From assembly GCA_029891345.1 (NCBI GenBank), contig CM056999.1, forward strand, positions 25,331,418 to 25,395,417: a DNA stretch of 64,000 bases, in the 5' to 3' direction. Positions within the stretch are counted from its first letter, which is position 1. Each line of letters opens with the position of its first letter. The position numbers and the translations under genes are program-made. This document shows, in pieces, positions 36,296 through 47,457 of this stretch. The notes below the pieces were generated by a model. The model searched no databases and was not told the origin of the DNA. It worked only from the letters and a program-made list of their open reading frames with translations. This DNA comes from Dryococelus australis (lineage: Eukaryota; Arthropoda; Insecta; Phasmatodea; Phasmatidae).

Positions 36296-36685
36296 TTAGC
36301 AAACATCATATTGATATACTTGTCCTGGGGTCCGCATTGGGTGGTCTATCCAGCTAATACACCCATGATAGAACAAGTTCTTGCACAAAATGCAATGGAC
36401 AATGTATCTACCCTGTCCAGTACACTCAGGCCACTGACAGACCATAACTTCGGCTTGTCTGCACGATTCGCAGCGGTATTCTAGACTGTCTGTGTATCTG
36501 GGCATGTCATCCCTGCCTATACACGTATAATGAAATTCATTATGGCAGTAGCTACACATAATGAGGTTCAAACCAGTGCCTGTGCATGCAGGGATGGAGC
36601 AAGGCCTATTGCTTGTCCCAGCCATGTTTGAATCAACTACTACATGTCGTGCATCTGTCAGACTTGCTTCATAGTCCGACATCAT
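36296..36685 (-). pseudogene. Double PHD-like zinc-finger module upstream of gypsy gag
   Basis: An open 129-codon minus-strand frame. Module 1 is CSIPACTGTGLNLIMCSYCH, then FHYTC and YRCESC. Module 2 is CQWPECTGQGRYIVHCILC, then LFYHGC. The C4-H-C3-like spacing, with an aromatic residue before the His-x2-Cys (FHYTC, FYHGC), is that of PHD-type fingers. Module 2 lacks its last Cys pair in frame. It sits between the PBS (36980) and the gag core (from 36250), so it would be the N-terminal part of the element's first ORF. A stop at 36296 now separates it from gag. A captured host domain is the likeliest origin. Confidence 0.6.
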
Positions 36686-36859
36686 GGAATACTACAACTG
36701 GGCGCCACAGGGTGTTTAATACAACTCCCCGAAGTCGTGAACAAAAACTTATCTCCCCTGCAGGGAGCGGCAAAACAGATGCGTGCTTCACGCCTAAAAT
36801 ACGGAGGGGTGAGGGGTGTCTGGCGAGGTCCCAGCTCTCCAGTCTGAGCTACCTAGAGC

Positions 36860-36999
36860 TGTTTACGCCCAACGTTAGACGCTACTTGACACGTAGTCAA
36901 ACACGACCGTGGGTGACTAAAAAACGAGGGACAGGGGTGCAAGGTCCAGCTCCCAAGGCTGAACTATATGAAGCTGTTTGGCCCCACTTGGGTGCCACT
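36860..36999 (-). other. Primer-binding site and a diverged duplicate
   Basis: Directly inside LTR B, after a 2-nt spacer, the minus strand reads TGGCACCCAAGTGGGGCC (36997-36980). This is very close to the tRNA-Lys-complementary PBS of other LTR elements (TGGCGCCCAACGTGGGGC). A similar block, AGTAGCGTCTAACGTTGGGC, lies about 110 bp further in, each followed by AAACAGCT. The PBS leader is therefore duplicated in tandem. Confidence 0.65.
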
Positions 37000-38610
37000 T
37001 GATGCATGCTCCTCTGTGTGGATAAGTGGTTAGAGCGCTGTCTGCCCTCTGATCTTCTGTGGTGGAGGGGAGTCAAACCCCAGAGTAATTCGCAGTGTTA
37101 GGGTATCCCTCCTGGGCAGCCTTACTCTCCGTACCACAAGGGACGTTAATAATCGGGACGCCAACTGTCCCGATAGAGGGAGTGAATGAGTTCAATCGGT
37201 TACGAGGTATGAGTGATTATGGGGGTGAGTGATCTGGCTTATACTGAAAGGATTGATCCGCCACGGCCTCATGGGCTGGTGAGCGGGGATAAAGTTGGCT
37301 ACGGATGGTTCCGTCTGCATGCGGGAAACTGCCTTAGGAGAGATTTGAACCCTGATCGTCCTTCCGGAAGCCAATGTTATGGTGCAGAAGTTAGGAAGTA
37401 CTTCTGTACTTGGGTGTTGAACCCGCAGTATCCTGTCGGAATTTTATCTCACAATGGTTGATCGGCTAGTGGGGCTCTGTGTGTCGGTACTTGAGTTGGC
37501 TGTCTGTAAAAGAGTTGGCGGAATGGGAGTTTCCACTGATTTGGATTCTTCGTCCGGTTCACGCCAACCTAACAAATGTTTTAATGGGGTCTCAAGGTTA
37601 GGGTATAATATGATATTATAACCAATAGTATTGTTGGCTGGTTCACAAGTGATTAATGTACTAGTAGGTGTGTCAGTAAGTATCTGGTTCAATATAGCTT
37701 GTTGCAATAAGGCACGCCTCTCACGTCGCCTGTGACAGCTTGCAGTAGCATTGTGCTGTTTGCACATTGAAATATAAATTAATTAAATTAAGGTTGTCAA
37801 CAGGGGTTGCGTACGAGCATTCCTGGGCACGGTGAATTCTACAGTCACTCCCAAGGACCTGCTGTTCACAAGGGCAACCCAAGTAACTGAACCTTGTGCC
37901 TGGTATTGGTGGCGGGTGCACTGGAATCTCAGGAATTAGGTCCAATATCAGGCCCTGTCTCGTAAGGGATTCAGCACACTACATGGCCTGATAAAGATGT
38001 GAAGTTGGCTGCAGAGGAGAGGAGAGAGTTTTCCGCAGACTGTATGTGAGCTCGCAAACCTTGCGGCCGGCGAGCTCCGGCGTCTCAGCTGGTCCATGGG
38101 GCTGGACTTCTATATGAAAATCGCTCTGTGTCAGCGATTCTCCTGGGGGCGGGGGTAGCGTAGCCTTCCACCATCGGAGTTGGTTTATCTGCTGTTGGAG
38201 CGCCGCTCAATTTCTTATTTCCTCTGGTGAAGGCGATGACATTTTCGTGCATCCCGGAGTAAGGCAGGCGGGCTATGATGTCAGAAGGTCAGGGAGTGCT
38301 GCTATCTTGAGGGTTGAGTGGAATTTCTTGGCCAGGCAGGGTAGCGTAGAATAATTCAAATAAATTATATTATTTCTTTGTTGTGGTTGCTCTGGCACGT
38401 TCCTTCTCGATTGGATGTGGAAGAATATAAATTCATATATGGAGTTCAATTACGTGGCTGACCAATTAAAGCCTGATGTAATTTCAATATATTATTTCCA
38501 ACTCTCAGCCGCCAATGAATTTGAATTTGCCCCGCTCTTGGCATGCTCAGATGGGGCGGAGTCGGCCGTAGAGTGCGCATGTCAGTAGCGCAGAAAGCTG
38601 GCATGGGTCA
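37000..38610 (-). mobile_element. Long LTR (copy B), 5' LTR of the PHD-bearing element
   Basis: Low end TGATGCATGC, high end GGCATGGGTCA. It holds a tRNA-like block (ATAAGTGGTTAGAGCGCTGT, then GGGGAGTCAAACCCC, 37020-37085), the conserved ORF (37767-37192 minus), and GTAGCGTAGCCTTCCACC at 38155. The PBS follows immediately, so this is a 5' LTR. Its upstream edge cuts the reverse transcriptase of an older element right after FSTLDLQSG, so the insertion is nested. Confidence 0.75.
37192..37767 (-). pseudogene. LTR-internal ORF remnant (copy B)
   Basis: It begins MCKQHNATASCHRRRERRAL, has LETPLKHLLGWREPDEE, then in a second frame FCTITLASGRTIRVQISPKA and VANFIPAHQP. These blocks align in the same order with copy C (MHHKHDGFGSHQRRKRQAL, YETPLKHLLGWCPPDNEE, RTIGLASRKFVRVRLPLK, DNFIPARRP). 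A basic N-terminus is common to both. Confidence 0.65.
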
Positions 38611-40025
38611 ACCCCGACTGAAGGTCCAGTGTACTGAATATCACTGCCTCTCCTATCTCGTGAAGGGTGTTCTGGAGATCTATTGAAGGGGGCGTGATGG
38701 TAGTGGGTGTGCTCATTCAGTCTTGTATAGTTCACATAGAAACGTTTCCTCCGTCCTTAGGGACTAACACTATAGGGGAGTTGTAGGCGTACATGGATGA
38801 TTCAGCGATCCCCTGCCTGTTTCATTTATTCGACTTACTCTAAAATTTCCTGCTGTCGGTAGGCAGACACTTTATAGGATGGGCTATAAACGGGTTGGTC
38901 TTGAGGGGCCGTATTTCGTGTTGGATTCTCCAGGTCTGTGAATCAGGTCCGGAGGAGTTCGAGAACATGTGCGTATATCTTCCTAATATGTCTCTCAGTT
39001 GTAGGAACTGATTTCCCGAGAATTGATGCTGGACTTCTGTGTGTGCATGTTCCCAAAGAATAGTTAATCATTCAGCTTTCCCCAAATGAATTTTTTCCTA
39101 TCCATGTTGTTCCCTTAACCAATGCTGTCTGAAAATTATTTCCTAGCTTATGTTGGGAACAACGGTGAACCAGGTCTCCTGGTTTAGATGACATACGTTC
39201 ATCTCTAACTTGATCTTTCCTTGGGCGCGATAGTGCGATTTGGTTGACCCATCTGGATATCTAAGGGTTGGGGTCAAAGTCCCGCCTTTTGGGGAACTGT
39301 CAATACATTGGCTTTTGTGAAGTTTCCGGTAGCTCCTGAGTAGATTAGGGCCCATCAAGGAATTTTGTTTACCTCAACCTGTATGCGAGGTGACGGATGG
39401 CCCAGAGTCCACCAATTGCGTGACGGTAAGGGGGGTGTTGGAATAAATATTGTCGTTCCCTTGGCTGTTTAAGCCCGCCTCGCCGTCTCGTGGCACGATG
39501 GCTCGAGGGTGGGGAAAAGAGCCTTAGGCTCCCTGAGTGTGTCATGCCGGGCAGTCCTGGTTAAAATGCCACTCCAGGCAATACCATTAACGTGATAAGG
39601 GGGCGGCGGGATGTGGCAAGGCCGTGTTGTGCCCTGCATGCAGTCTGGGAAGGGGGTCGGGCCGGCAGCCTTGGCGCATGACATCTGTTCGTTTCCAGAA
39701 AGGGAACGCTCATTCACTTCTAGCTCCCTTGCCCTGTCTGCGAGTTCCTCGACCGTCTGGGGCCGGGACGTTACTAATAGGTTACGTAGCGAGGGCAGGA
39801 GGATGCGGGTGATACACCTGACACTCTGCCCTTTAGTCTGGTCATTGTATACCCTTTTATGAAGGCGCTCTTTCCGCCTTGTAAAGAGCTCTACCTCCTC
39901 ATGTCTTTGCATGCAGGAATGTAGGTCAGTTATGAGATCGCTAAGGATCTCATCGCCGGAAAAATGTGACACGAGCTGAGCTTTAAATTGTGCCCAACCT
40001 TCCATGAACTCGCCGTATTTTTCCT
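38611..40025 (-). pseudogene. Older gypsy element: gag, protease and partial reverse transcriptase
   Basis: Minus strand. The gag at 40005-39469 has EGWAQFKAQLVSHFSGDE, ITRILLPSLRNLLVTSRPQT and VEELADRARELEVNERS. The protease has its catalytic LVDSGPSVTS near 39395 and continues to 39143 (RAQGKIKLEMNV, then FTVVPN). The reverse transcriptase at about 38930-38611 has HEIRPL, AGIAESSMYAYNS-type and SPIVLVPKDGG blocks, TRLNEH, then FSTLDLQSG, where LTR B interrupts it. Stops and frameshifts occur throughout. The rest of this RT was not found on the far side. Confidence 0.85.
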
Positions 40026-40186
40026 ACCACATAGTTGGCTGTCCAGCATGTGAAGTCTCCGTACTCGATACATAAAATTACGTTTGCCACTGTTAATGAC
40101 TTACCCCAAGTTCAGGTCACTCGTAGATGGGGCAAAGTCGCCCGTAGAGGACATACCTGCGCTGCACAGCATGTTGGTATGCGTCA
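40026..40186 (-). repeat. LTR fragment of the same family, fused to gag
   Basis: CATAGTTGGCTGTCCAGCA... to ...GGTATGCGTCA matches the high-coordinate end of LTR A (28571-28712). It runs straight into the gag reading frame at about 40022, so most of the LTR, the PBS and the gag N-terminus are deleted. Confidence 0.7.
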
Positions 40187-42180
40187 CATATGATACTTTT
40201 GTACCGCAAAATAACACGAGGCTTTTGTGGCTTTTTTACTGTGCATTTACTCTAAAGTATGGGGCGATTTTGTGGAAAATTACTGCAGTTACCGTATGTG
40301 TAAATATTAGTTAAAATGTACGTTTCATAAAACCTTTGTATAATAACATTTAGTTTTGACATTTTGTGTCACTCTAATACAGTAAAACCTTCATAATTCC
40401 AATTGTGTGGTTCCAAAATGTAAATTACAACCTGTTGTATCTACCCACATAGCACTAGCATTTTTCCCCAGAAATAAGGCTGCCTAAACTGCACCACTGT
40501 TCTGTGGGCCATACAGAACTTGTCATTTATGCACGCTTATGTATTGGACTGGTTTGCCAGTGACAAGATAAGTGCTAGCGTATGCACGCGCCACATCTTG
40601 TTTGTGTGATGAAAAAAAATAAAATAAAATAGAGTGCGCAAAACCTCTTAAGGGTGCTTTAAACCGAGATGTTTCCAATATCAAAATGTGTATGAGCAAT
40701 AAAGGAGATAGTAGCACGCATATCACGCATTACACCACATCTACACTTAACTGCACTTAACTCATGTAATTCCCACGCCAGCCTTCTCTCCCCCTCTCCC
40801 GTTTATTTCACAATACCAACCTTTTCTCCCCCACACCCCTTCTTTCCTAACGCTCCGCCCCACAGCCTCAAGCAGTTTCCTTTTTCCTGCCGCTGTGTGA
40901 CCATCATTCCTGTCAGTGGGATATCACTGACTCAGGAGACGAGACAACCTCCCACCTCAACCATTGTGAATGGCATCTCACTCCTGCAGAAAAAGGAGGA
41001 GGACAGCTTGTAAGTTACCAGCTGGGAAACAACGCTATACAGTATCCCTGTTCTGCCTTTCTTTTGAATAAATGAAGTAGAAAAAAGCAGACAGACAGCT
41101 TGTGTTCTTTATCTGCAGACTTACGGGATTGCAGCTCACTGGCTTTTCCGTACCGCCTGCCTGCGGCCCACTACTGTCATGTCTGTAGGCAAGGTGGTAG
41201 CGTGCAGCAGAATGCTTTGCCACCTGATGCACGTACGTAAAGTGGATGGACATTTGAGATGCTCCTTTTGTTACACAAGAATTTTATTACTGCAGCATAT
41301 GTATGTGTGTGCATGTGTGTGCATGTGTGAATGCACGTGGGTGTATGCATGCATGGGTGCATCTGTGTGTGTCTCTGTCTGCTCTGTCTGTGTGTGTGGC
41401 TCTGTGTGTGTGAGTGTGCACACCTGCACGCTTGTGTGCGTATACATATATACATATGTATATGTAATATGAATTTTACATATACTTTGGGGAAACTTTA
41501 CTTTGAATTACATATTATGCAGAATTTTTAATTAACCAAAAAGAAATAAAACAAATCTTTGCACGAATTTTATATCAAATCAACCTAATCTACGAATCCC
41601 TAAGATTTTATGGATTCCACAAATCTTTGATTTGGTCGCCCCATCCCAATTAACGAGACATTGTCTCATGAGCAAATACCTATTTCAAGACTATTTCAGC
41701 AACTTGCTTTGTGAAATTATTATTGTGAGTGCAATAAACATTTGTTTATTCCAATAACTTCGCCTATATGTACACTTTTAAACATTTGAAACAGGTAAAA
41801 CTATTATGGCAGTGGTTTAGTAATTTATATTGTATAATTTTTAAGCTTCGAAATGGACAAAACTCAATTATAAAAATAATATGCTCACATGACACTTTTT
41901 GAGTTATTAGTTTTAAACAACTTCAGCTCCATCCCCTAGGTGTTTTGCACAGAGTTTGAAGCTTAATATTATTATGTTAAAAATATAGATTGTAGTGTCT
42001 ACCTTGCAGCTTTTATTATTCACCAGTGTACCATAATTATGCTAGGAGGACAAGCAAGTTCATTTACTCCCCGCTAGATCGCACTATTTGTAATATAGCT
42101 TGTCTTTTATTTCGCATCCCCCTCCAGCCGGCCGTTGAAGCCTCAGATGCAAGTCATGCATCACACTCCCCACTCAGTGA
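40187..42180. other. Intron, mostly unassigned
   Basis: ACAGTAAAACCTTCATAATTCC at 40379 resembles a pogo-type transposon end, without a partner found. A TG-rich microsatellite is listed separately. No exon recognised. Confidence 0.4.
41296..41465. repeat. (TG)n-rich microsatellite
   Basis: GTGTGTGCATGTGTGTGCATG-type and TGTGTGTGTCTC repeats, ending in an ATACATATATACATATG segment. Open frames on both strands here are simple-sequence artefacts. Confidence 0.9.
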
Positions 42181-42205
42181 CTACCCCTCGCCCTAGTGTA
42201 CCAGC

Positions 42206-42280
42206 CAATGAGAGATGGGCAGCAGCCCACAAGGAGTATAAAAGGAGAGACAGTCCGCGTTTCTATACCAGTCTTCAGTT
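42206..42280 (+). promoter_or_regulatory. Candidate RNA polymerase II core promoter
   Basis: CCAAT-box context AGCCAATGAG at 42208, TATAAAAG at about 42238, and an arthropod-type initiator (CCAGTC, with TCAGTT just after) about 33-40 bp downstream. The spacing is right for transcription to the right. It lies just before the LTR copy at 42.4 kb and is more likely a transposon promoter than a host one. Confidence 0.45.
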
Positions 42281-42400
42281 GTCTAGCACGCGTTGCTCAG
42301 GCACTGACTAGACCAGTTTTCAATCCCAGTGCGCGTTGCTCCGGATCTGACAACATTGTGCCAGTTTTTGTTTCCAGCACGCGCAGCTTGGATCCAACAA
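42268..42400. repeat. Three tandem units of about 46 bp
   Basis: Units begin CCAGTCTTCAGTTGTC, CCAGTTTTCAATCCCAG and CCAGTTTTTGTTTCCAG. Each continues with GCACGCG / GTGCGCG / GCACGCG and a GGATC / GCTC-like end. They lie directly downstream of the TATA box. Confidence 0.6.
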
Positions 42401-44548
42401 ATTCCCATAGTCTATTCCAGCACTCATTGCCCTATCTAAGAACACCCTACATACGGAGAGCGTCATAAACTATGGCAAAAATAATTTTTACTAGTCGAGC
42501 AAGGAGACTCCATGTATTGGACAGCAGACTAAGTAACTGTAATTAACGTGTTTAACTATGGAATTCTACACCCGCCCGGAACCCAGCATACAAGCCCCAC
42601 CCTGATGGATAAATTATGATTTTTTTGAAATTCCACTACGCTACATTTAGCCACCATAGAAGTTCCAAACAACCCCCAGAGATAGCAGCACCCCGATAGC
42701 CTGGTGGCGTCACACGGCCCACCAGCCTCAGCCCAAGGTGCGTAATAATATCATAGCCTCCACCAGGAATGATAAGAAAATGAGCGGTGCTCCTGCACCC
42801 GATAAACCTGCCCCTATGTTGGAAGGCTACGCTACCCTTCGCACCCCGGAGAATCACTGATGAAGGGATATTTTCTTATAAATAGAGGTCTAGTACCGTG
42901 GTCCAGCAGAGGCACCGGGCACGCTGGCCAAAGAGGTTCGCAAGCTCAACCCAGTCTGCGAAGACTCTCTCTGTCCTCTCCTCAGCCCACAGCAGTGCTC
43001 AGCCTCCTACCCGCTGTTTAGGATAAGCAGTGCTCTCTCCAGCCAGCAACTTGAAGAAGGCCGCCAGCACTCCAACCCTCAGCATGTACAAGGCTCGTCC
43101 ACTCCAGTTGACCACCAGGGTCAGCATACTCTTCTGATGGTAATCCAACACCTGTACCTGCTACCCCTTTACCTCAGTCAACTTCCATTGACTCCCGCGG
43201 TAGCAGGTCATTGCACGATTAACATTCCCCCCTGGACTGAGCCCTTGTAGTGCCACACACGGTGAATAGCGTTACCTTAGCCATTATGCGTTAATTAATT
43301 TTGTTTAATTAATTTTTTTCCCCAGGCTTGCCTTTGCCTTTTGAGTAGAGATTTTTTTTATTAATTTGTTTTAGTTAAATATTACTGTGTATCTAGTCAG
43401 CCGAGACTTTCTAACTTTCTTCTTTTGGAACGTAATAAACATTATCTAAATTTTAATCCTTTGTGTCATCTACAGTAATTTAAATGTAGATCCCGTGCTC
43501 ATTTGCATATTTATAATTTTCAGTGTAGTGTAATATTGGAAAATTTGATTATTTCATTGTGCAATAACTTAACACGTCACTATATGGTCGTGAGGTGCGC
43601 TGGACTTCACAGGAGACGGGGCCTGAGAGTAACTGGCATTCAAGCCCATAGGGGCATTCTGCTGCTCCTGGGTTTTCAGTGCATCCGCCGCTGATACGAG
43701 ATGTAAGACTCGATACCTTGGTCTGCCCATCACACAGCAGGTCCTTGGGAGCGATTGCAAATTCGCACCCAGGACTGCTCCGTCTGCAGCCAGATAGACA
43801 GCCCTTTTCCAATGCACAATAAGCATGGCGGAGCGGGGAGTCGCCAGAGGCGCACCTTGTGTAAGCAGTCTGACATTAATCAATGTAATTGCATTCTAAC
43901 CCGACTACACTGTTGCCAAATGAACCCAATAATCTGCCCATAGATTACATCGTTATAGTGCCGCAGACACAAGAAAGCCCGTTGAAAAGCTGGTTAGGTT
44001 GTTGTCCATCAGACGAGGATTGAGAGGAAACTTCCATAGAACACACTGAAGCGGAATTGCCAACCTCTAGCTTAGAACCCCCAGAAACACCCGTTCAAGC
44101 AACCACTGTCCGCTCCAGTACTGTCAAACTAACTTCTGGCAAATTGGTTTGGGTTCGTCACCAAACTACAGAATAATTACCGAACTTCTGTATCATAAAA
44201 TTGGCTCCCGGGAAAACAATCAGAGTTAGACTCCCTGCCAAAGTGTTCCAAAGTGTTCATTCCAAAGAATGAACACCGGCCAATTTTATTTGTGCACGCC
44301 AGCCAACGAGACCACGGCAGATTAATCCAGTTGCTGTAGCCAGATCATCCATCGCCAACCCCCACTCTTGATTTATCACCGACTGAGTCATTTCACATCC
44401 CGGGGACAGCTGGCCTCGGAGGGATAGTATTACACTCCTCCTCACACTGGGGTTTGATTCCCCTCTCCCCCATAGGGTCTGAGAGGGTGGTAAGCGCTTT
44501 AACCACTTGACCGCTATGACCGAAGAGGGACAGCCCAGGCACACACTA
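42388..44548 (+). mobile_element. Long LTR (copy D), plus-sense
   Basis: The reverse complement of copies A-C. GAGCAAGGAGACTCC...GGACAGC at 42500 matches copy A reversed, and GGAAGGCTACGCTACCC lies at 42823. CTTATAAATAGAGG (42872) is a TATA box, and GTAATAAACATT (43432) is a likely poly-A signal. The conserved ORF follows at 43815-44300, and the tRNA-like block lies at 44520-44440 on the minus strand (GCGGTCAAGTGGTTAAAGCG). The 5' edge merges with the 46-bp repeats, so it is approximate. Confidence 0.7.
43815..44300 (+). pseudogene. LTR-internal ORF remnant (copy D)
   Basis: It begins near MHNKHGGAGSRQRRTL, then a frame change to IVIVPQTQESPLKSWLGCCP and SDED before a stop, then LPNFCIIKLAPGKTIRVRLP. 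It matches copies A-C block by block, with several disabling changes. Confidence 0.6.
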
Positions 44549-46884
44549 CCTTAATTGCTTCCACTCAGAGTTTTTAATTTGTTTGGCATACTTTTGTAAA
44601 TGTGTGTGCACTTTTCTGACAAGTTATATTGTAAAAAAAAATTGTCGTATTTGTGTCAACACAGCAGGGAAGGGTTGGAAGGGAGAAAAAGAAAAGGTGG
44701 TTGGAGGAGGTATCGCTCTTCCTATCTACGTAACACATCAATGTACTTTTCCAAACTAACTAAGGGCTGAATAGGTAACAAAAACAACACACTACTAAAA
44801 CCGCAATAATTTTACCAGGCAGGCAGGGGGGTAACTCGACCTCAGGACTCTTTTCAGTGTGTTCTGAAGCTCTAAAGTCTAACACATTAACAAATAGAGC
44901 ACTAAAAACTTATTCACTGTAATATGCACACTTGCTCAACCTTGAAGAGGTACAGCTAAGGATCAATACAGGACAGCTGACTGGAAAAATTAATATTCTG
45001 CGTAACATCTTATAAAAAAGAAGAACCTCTCTTTCACATACTAGGTGGGATTTCTATTTATTTAAATAAATTATTAGAGCTTGTGAACATAATTATTTAC
45101 TTTAATCTGTCTCCAATTTTATAAAAACTGCTTATCCTTTACAAAGGTACTTGGTAGGTCTCTGGACCTTCTTTTAAACATAAAGGGCTGGTATTTCAAA
45201 GAGATCCAGTTTTGCTGAGATAATTATACAAAAAATCTTGTCTTATTTGCAACTCTTTGACTTTACAGACTACACAACAAACATTTACTGCTTAATTTAC
45301 CTACAAAGGGAAACATATGAAGTCTTTACAATCAACTCTTCAATCATCCTAGTTAGACCACTCTGCAAAAAAATTTTAAAACTTTACGAACAAGTAGTAT
45401 GCCTTCTGAACAAAAGTCACATCATTGATCTTAGGTTCGTCAGCTTCATTCCCGTCGCAGTTCTTAATCACTACAAGTCTAAAGTTTATAACTTCGTAAA
45501 TCAAACTAATCCTAAACTGTGCTGAAGTCTGGGAACCAACTACAATAGACTACATAAACGTGGTTCACTTAGCTTTCGTCGCTACATGATGCAGAACTCC
45601 ACAGGCTCCTCTGGCCTACCTTAGGACTTCTCTTCTATGTTTATATGCTTCAGGCATACGACCATCTCGCTTCATAGACAGGCGCCAACTCTCTGTCCTG
45701 TAGTGCTTCCTTGCCAAAACCGTGCTCCCGCTTTGCTGTGACTAGGCAGGCGTCAGCGAAAAAATCCGCTACTGCAGCCTCCGCCTCACCCCGTGGTGCT
45801 CCATCCTACCTACACATCACCCCTTGAGTGCCCTAGAGCTACGCGGGGCCATCCTTGCACCCTTAGCAATTTCATACATTATGTCACCACTTCGCCATCT
45901 GCTATACCGGCTCTCGCATCCTGTCAGCCTCAGCCCATGTGCGTACATCTGCTGGCCTGGCTATCCAAATGGAGAACCAGGTCAGCACAACCCACGGCTG
46001 TAATCCGTGCTCACAAGAGCCCCGGCTATCCTAAGCTCTAACCCAGCCATCAGCTTGTATGTGGGTGAGTATTAAAAATATTTTAAAGGAAGCTAAACTA
46101 ACACCAAACACCACTATCATTTAAAAGCCAAAAGGTCAGAACTGACAAAATGCAAACAAATACCTGATAACGCAAAAAAACAAATGAAAATAACTTCCAA
46201 TATACCAATGGCACGTATCCAAACAAAAAAGGACTAAAATTCATACAAAACATTAACCAAAGAAAAATCTCAGTCGGACACCATTCTGAAGAGAAAACCA
46301 AAACTAAAATTTCCTACACCGCAAAAATTATCCTGTGACAATATAATATAGTCAGTGTCCCAGATACAGCACATGTGGTAAATTACCTTGTGTCCCTTGT
46401 CTAATCTCCTCTAAAATGTTAAAAATATAGTTTATTAAAAAATGGATCATACAACAATGAAAATAGGATAATTTTGGATCTTAAATCAAAACAGTTAAAA
46501 ACGTTACTTGATCAGTGGACGTAACCAAGACTTTAAAAGCAAATGTTGCCATTATCAGAAGTATCTGAAAAGTCATAGCATTAGATTATAACTCAATGTT
46601 TTAAGTTGAAGTCATAAATTAAGTGAGTTTAGTTTTGGTAATAATATTTAGAGGGCATGGGAGAAAAATTAACTCCAAATGTGTCAACTGATTTACACAG
46701 ATTTTGTGGAAGCCAACTACTAAAAAAAGAGCAATCTTAGGTACCAGTTTTTGCCAACTTTGTTAGCAAATAGTTTGCAATACTGATGCATTTATTTGAC
46801 ATAATATCTTGTGCAATGACACCATGTAAAGATTTATGGTATCAAAAATAGCTTTGCAGAAATACAGATATTGTTCTGGTAAAA
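44549..46884. other. Intron, nothing assigned
   Basis: AT-rich to about 45500, then a GC-richer block to about 46040 resembling repeat or LTR DNA, then AT-rich DNA again. No protein or TSD recognised. Confidence 0.4.
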
Positions 46885-47457
46885 TACACTATCTACCAAA
46901 AAGTAATTGGGCACCCGTGAAGATACGTAATTCAGTACTTAAGTTGACTTGTGTTTCATGGCCTTCGGCATAAGACCGCTGGTGTTTGTCCGTGGTAGCA
47001 TGAACACAGAGGCCTATTGTAACATTCTGGATAATGAAATTCTCCCAACATTGTGGCTTTTTTAGGGAGTGGACCTTTGTTACTTCCCAGATGACAATGC
47101 CAGGTGCCATGTTTCAAAAGCTACTATGCAGTGGTACACTGACAACAATGTTCGCTGATTGGTCTGACCTGCCCAGAGCCCCGACCTCAACCCTGTAGAA
47201 AATCTTTGGGACGACTTGGATCACCAAGTAAGGGCTCATCAGGCATGGCCAAAATCTGTTTCTCCACTCATGGAATGGTTGCAAGTGGAATGGTGGCGAA
47301 TCCTCGTGGATGTCCTGCAAACACTCGTAGAGAGCATGCCAGACAGTGTGGCTGCTGTTATAGCCGTAAGAGGTGGCCCTACTAGATTCTAACGGGGTGA
47401 CAACCACCGAGCAAACATTGTGGACAGGTGCCCAATTAATTTTTGATAGATAGTGTA
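46885..47457 (+). mobile_element. Tc1-type transposon, internally deleted
   Basis: The ends are TACACTATCTACC...TAATTGGGCACC and, inverted, GGTGCCCAATTA...GATAGTGTA, with TA at both edges as for Tc1/mariner insertions. The inside keeps only the C-terminal half of the transposase on the plus strand: PDDNARCHVSKA (second catalytic Asp region), then SPDLNPVENLWDDLDHQV (with the E of the DDE triad), ending VRGGPTRF. Stops are present. At about 570 bp, the N-terminal DNA-binding half is deleted. Confidence 0.92.

Noticed and set aside
41177-41531. Overlapping open frames on both strands
   Set aside because: They are translations of a (TG)n microsatellite.
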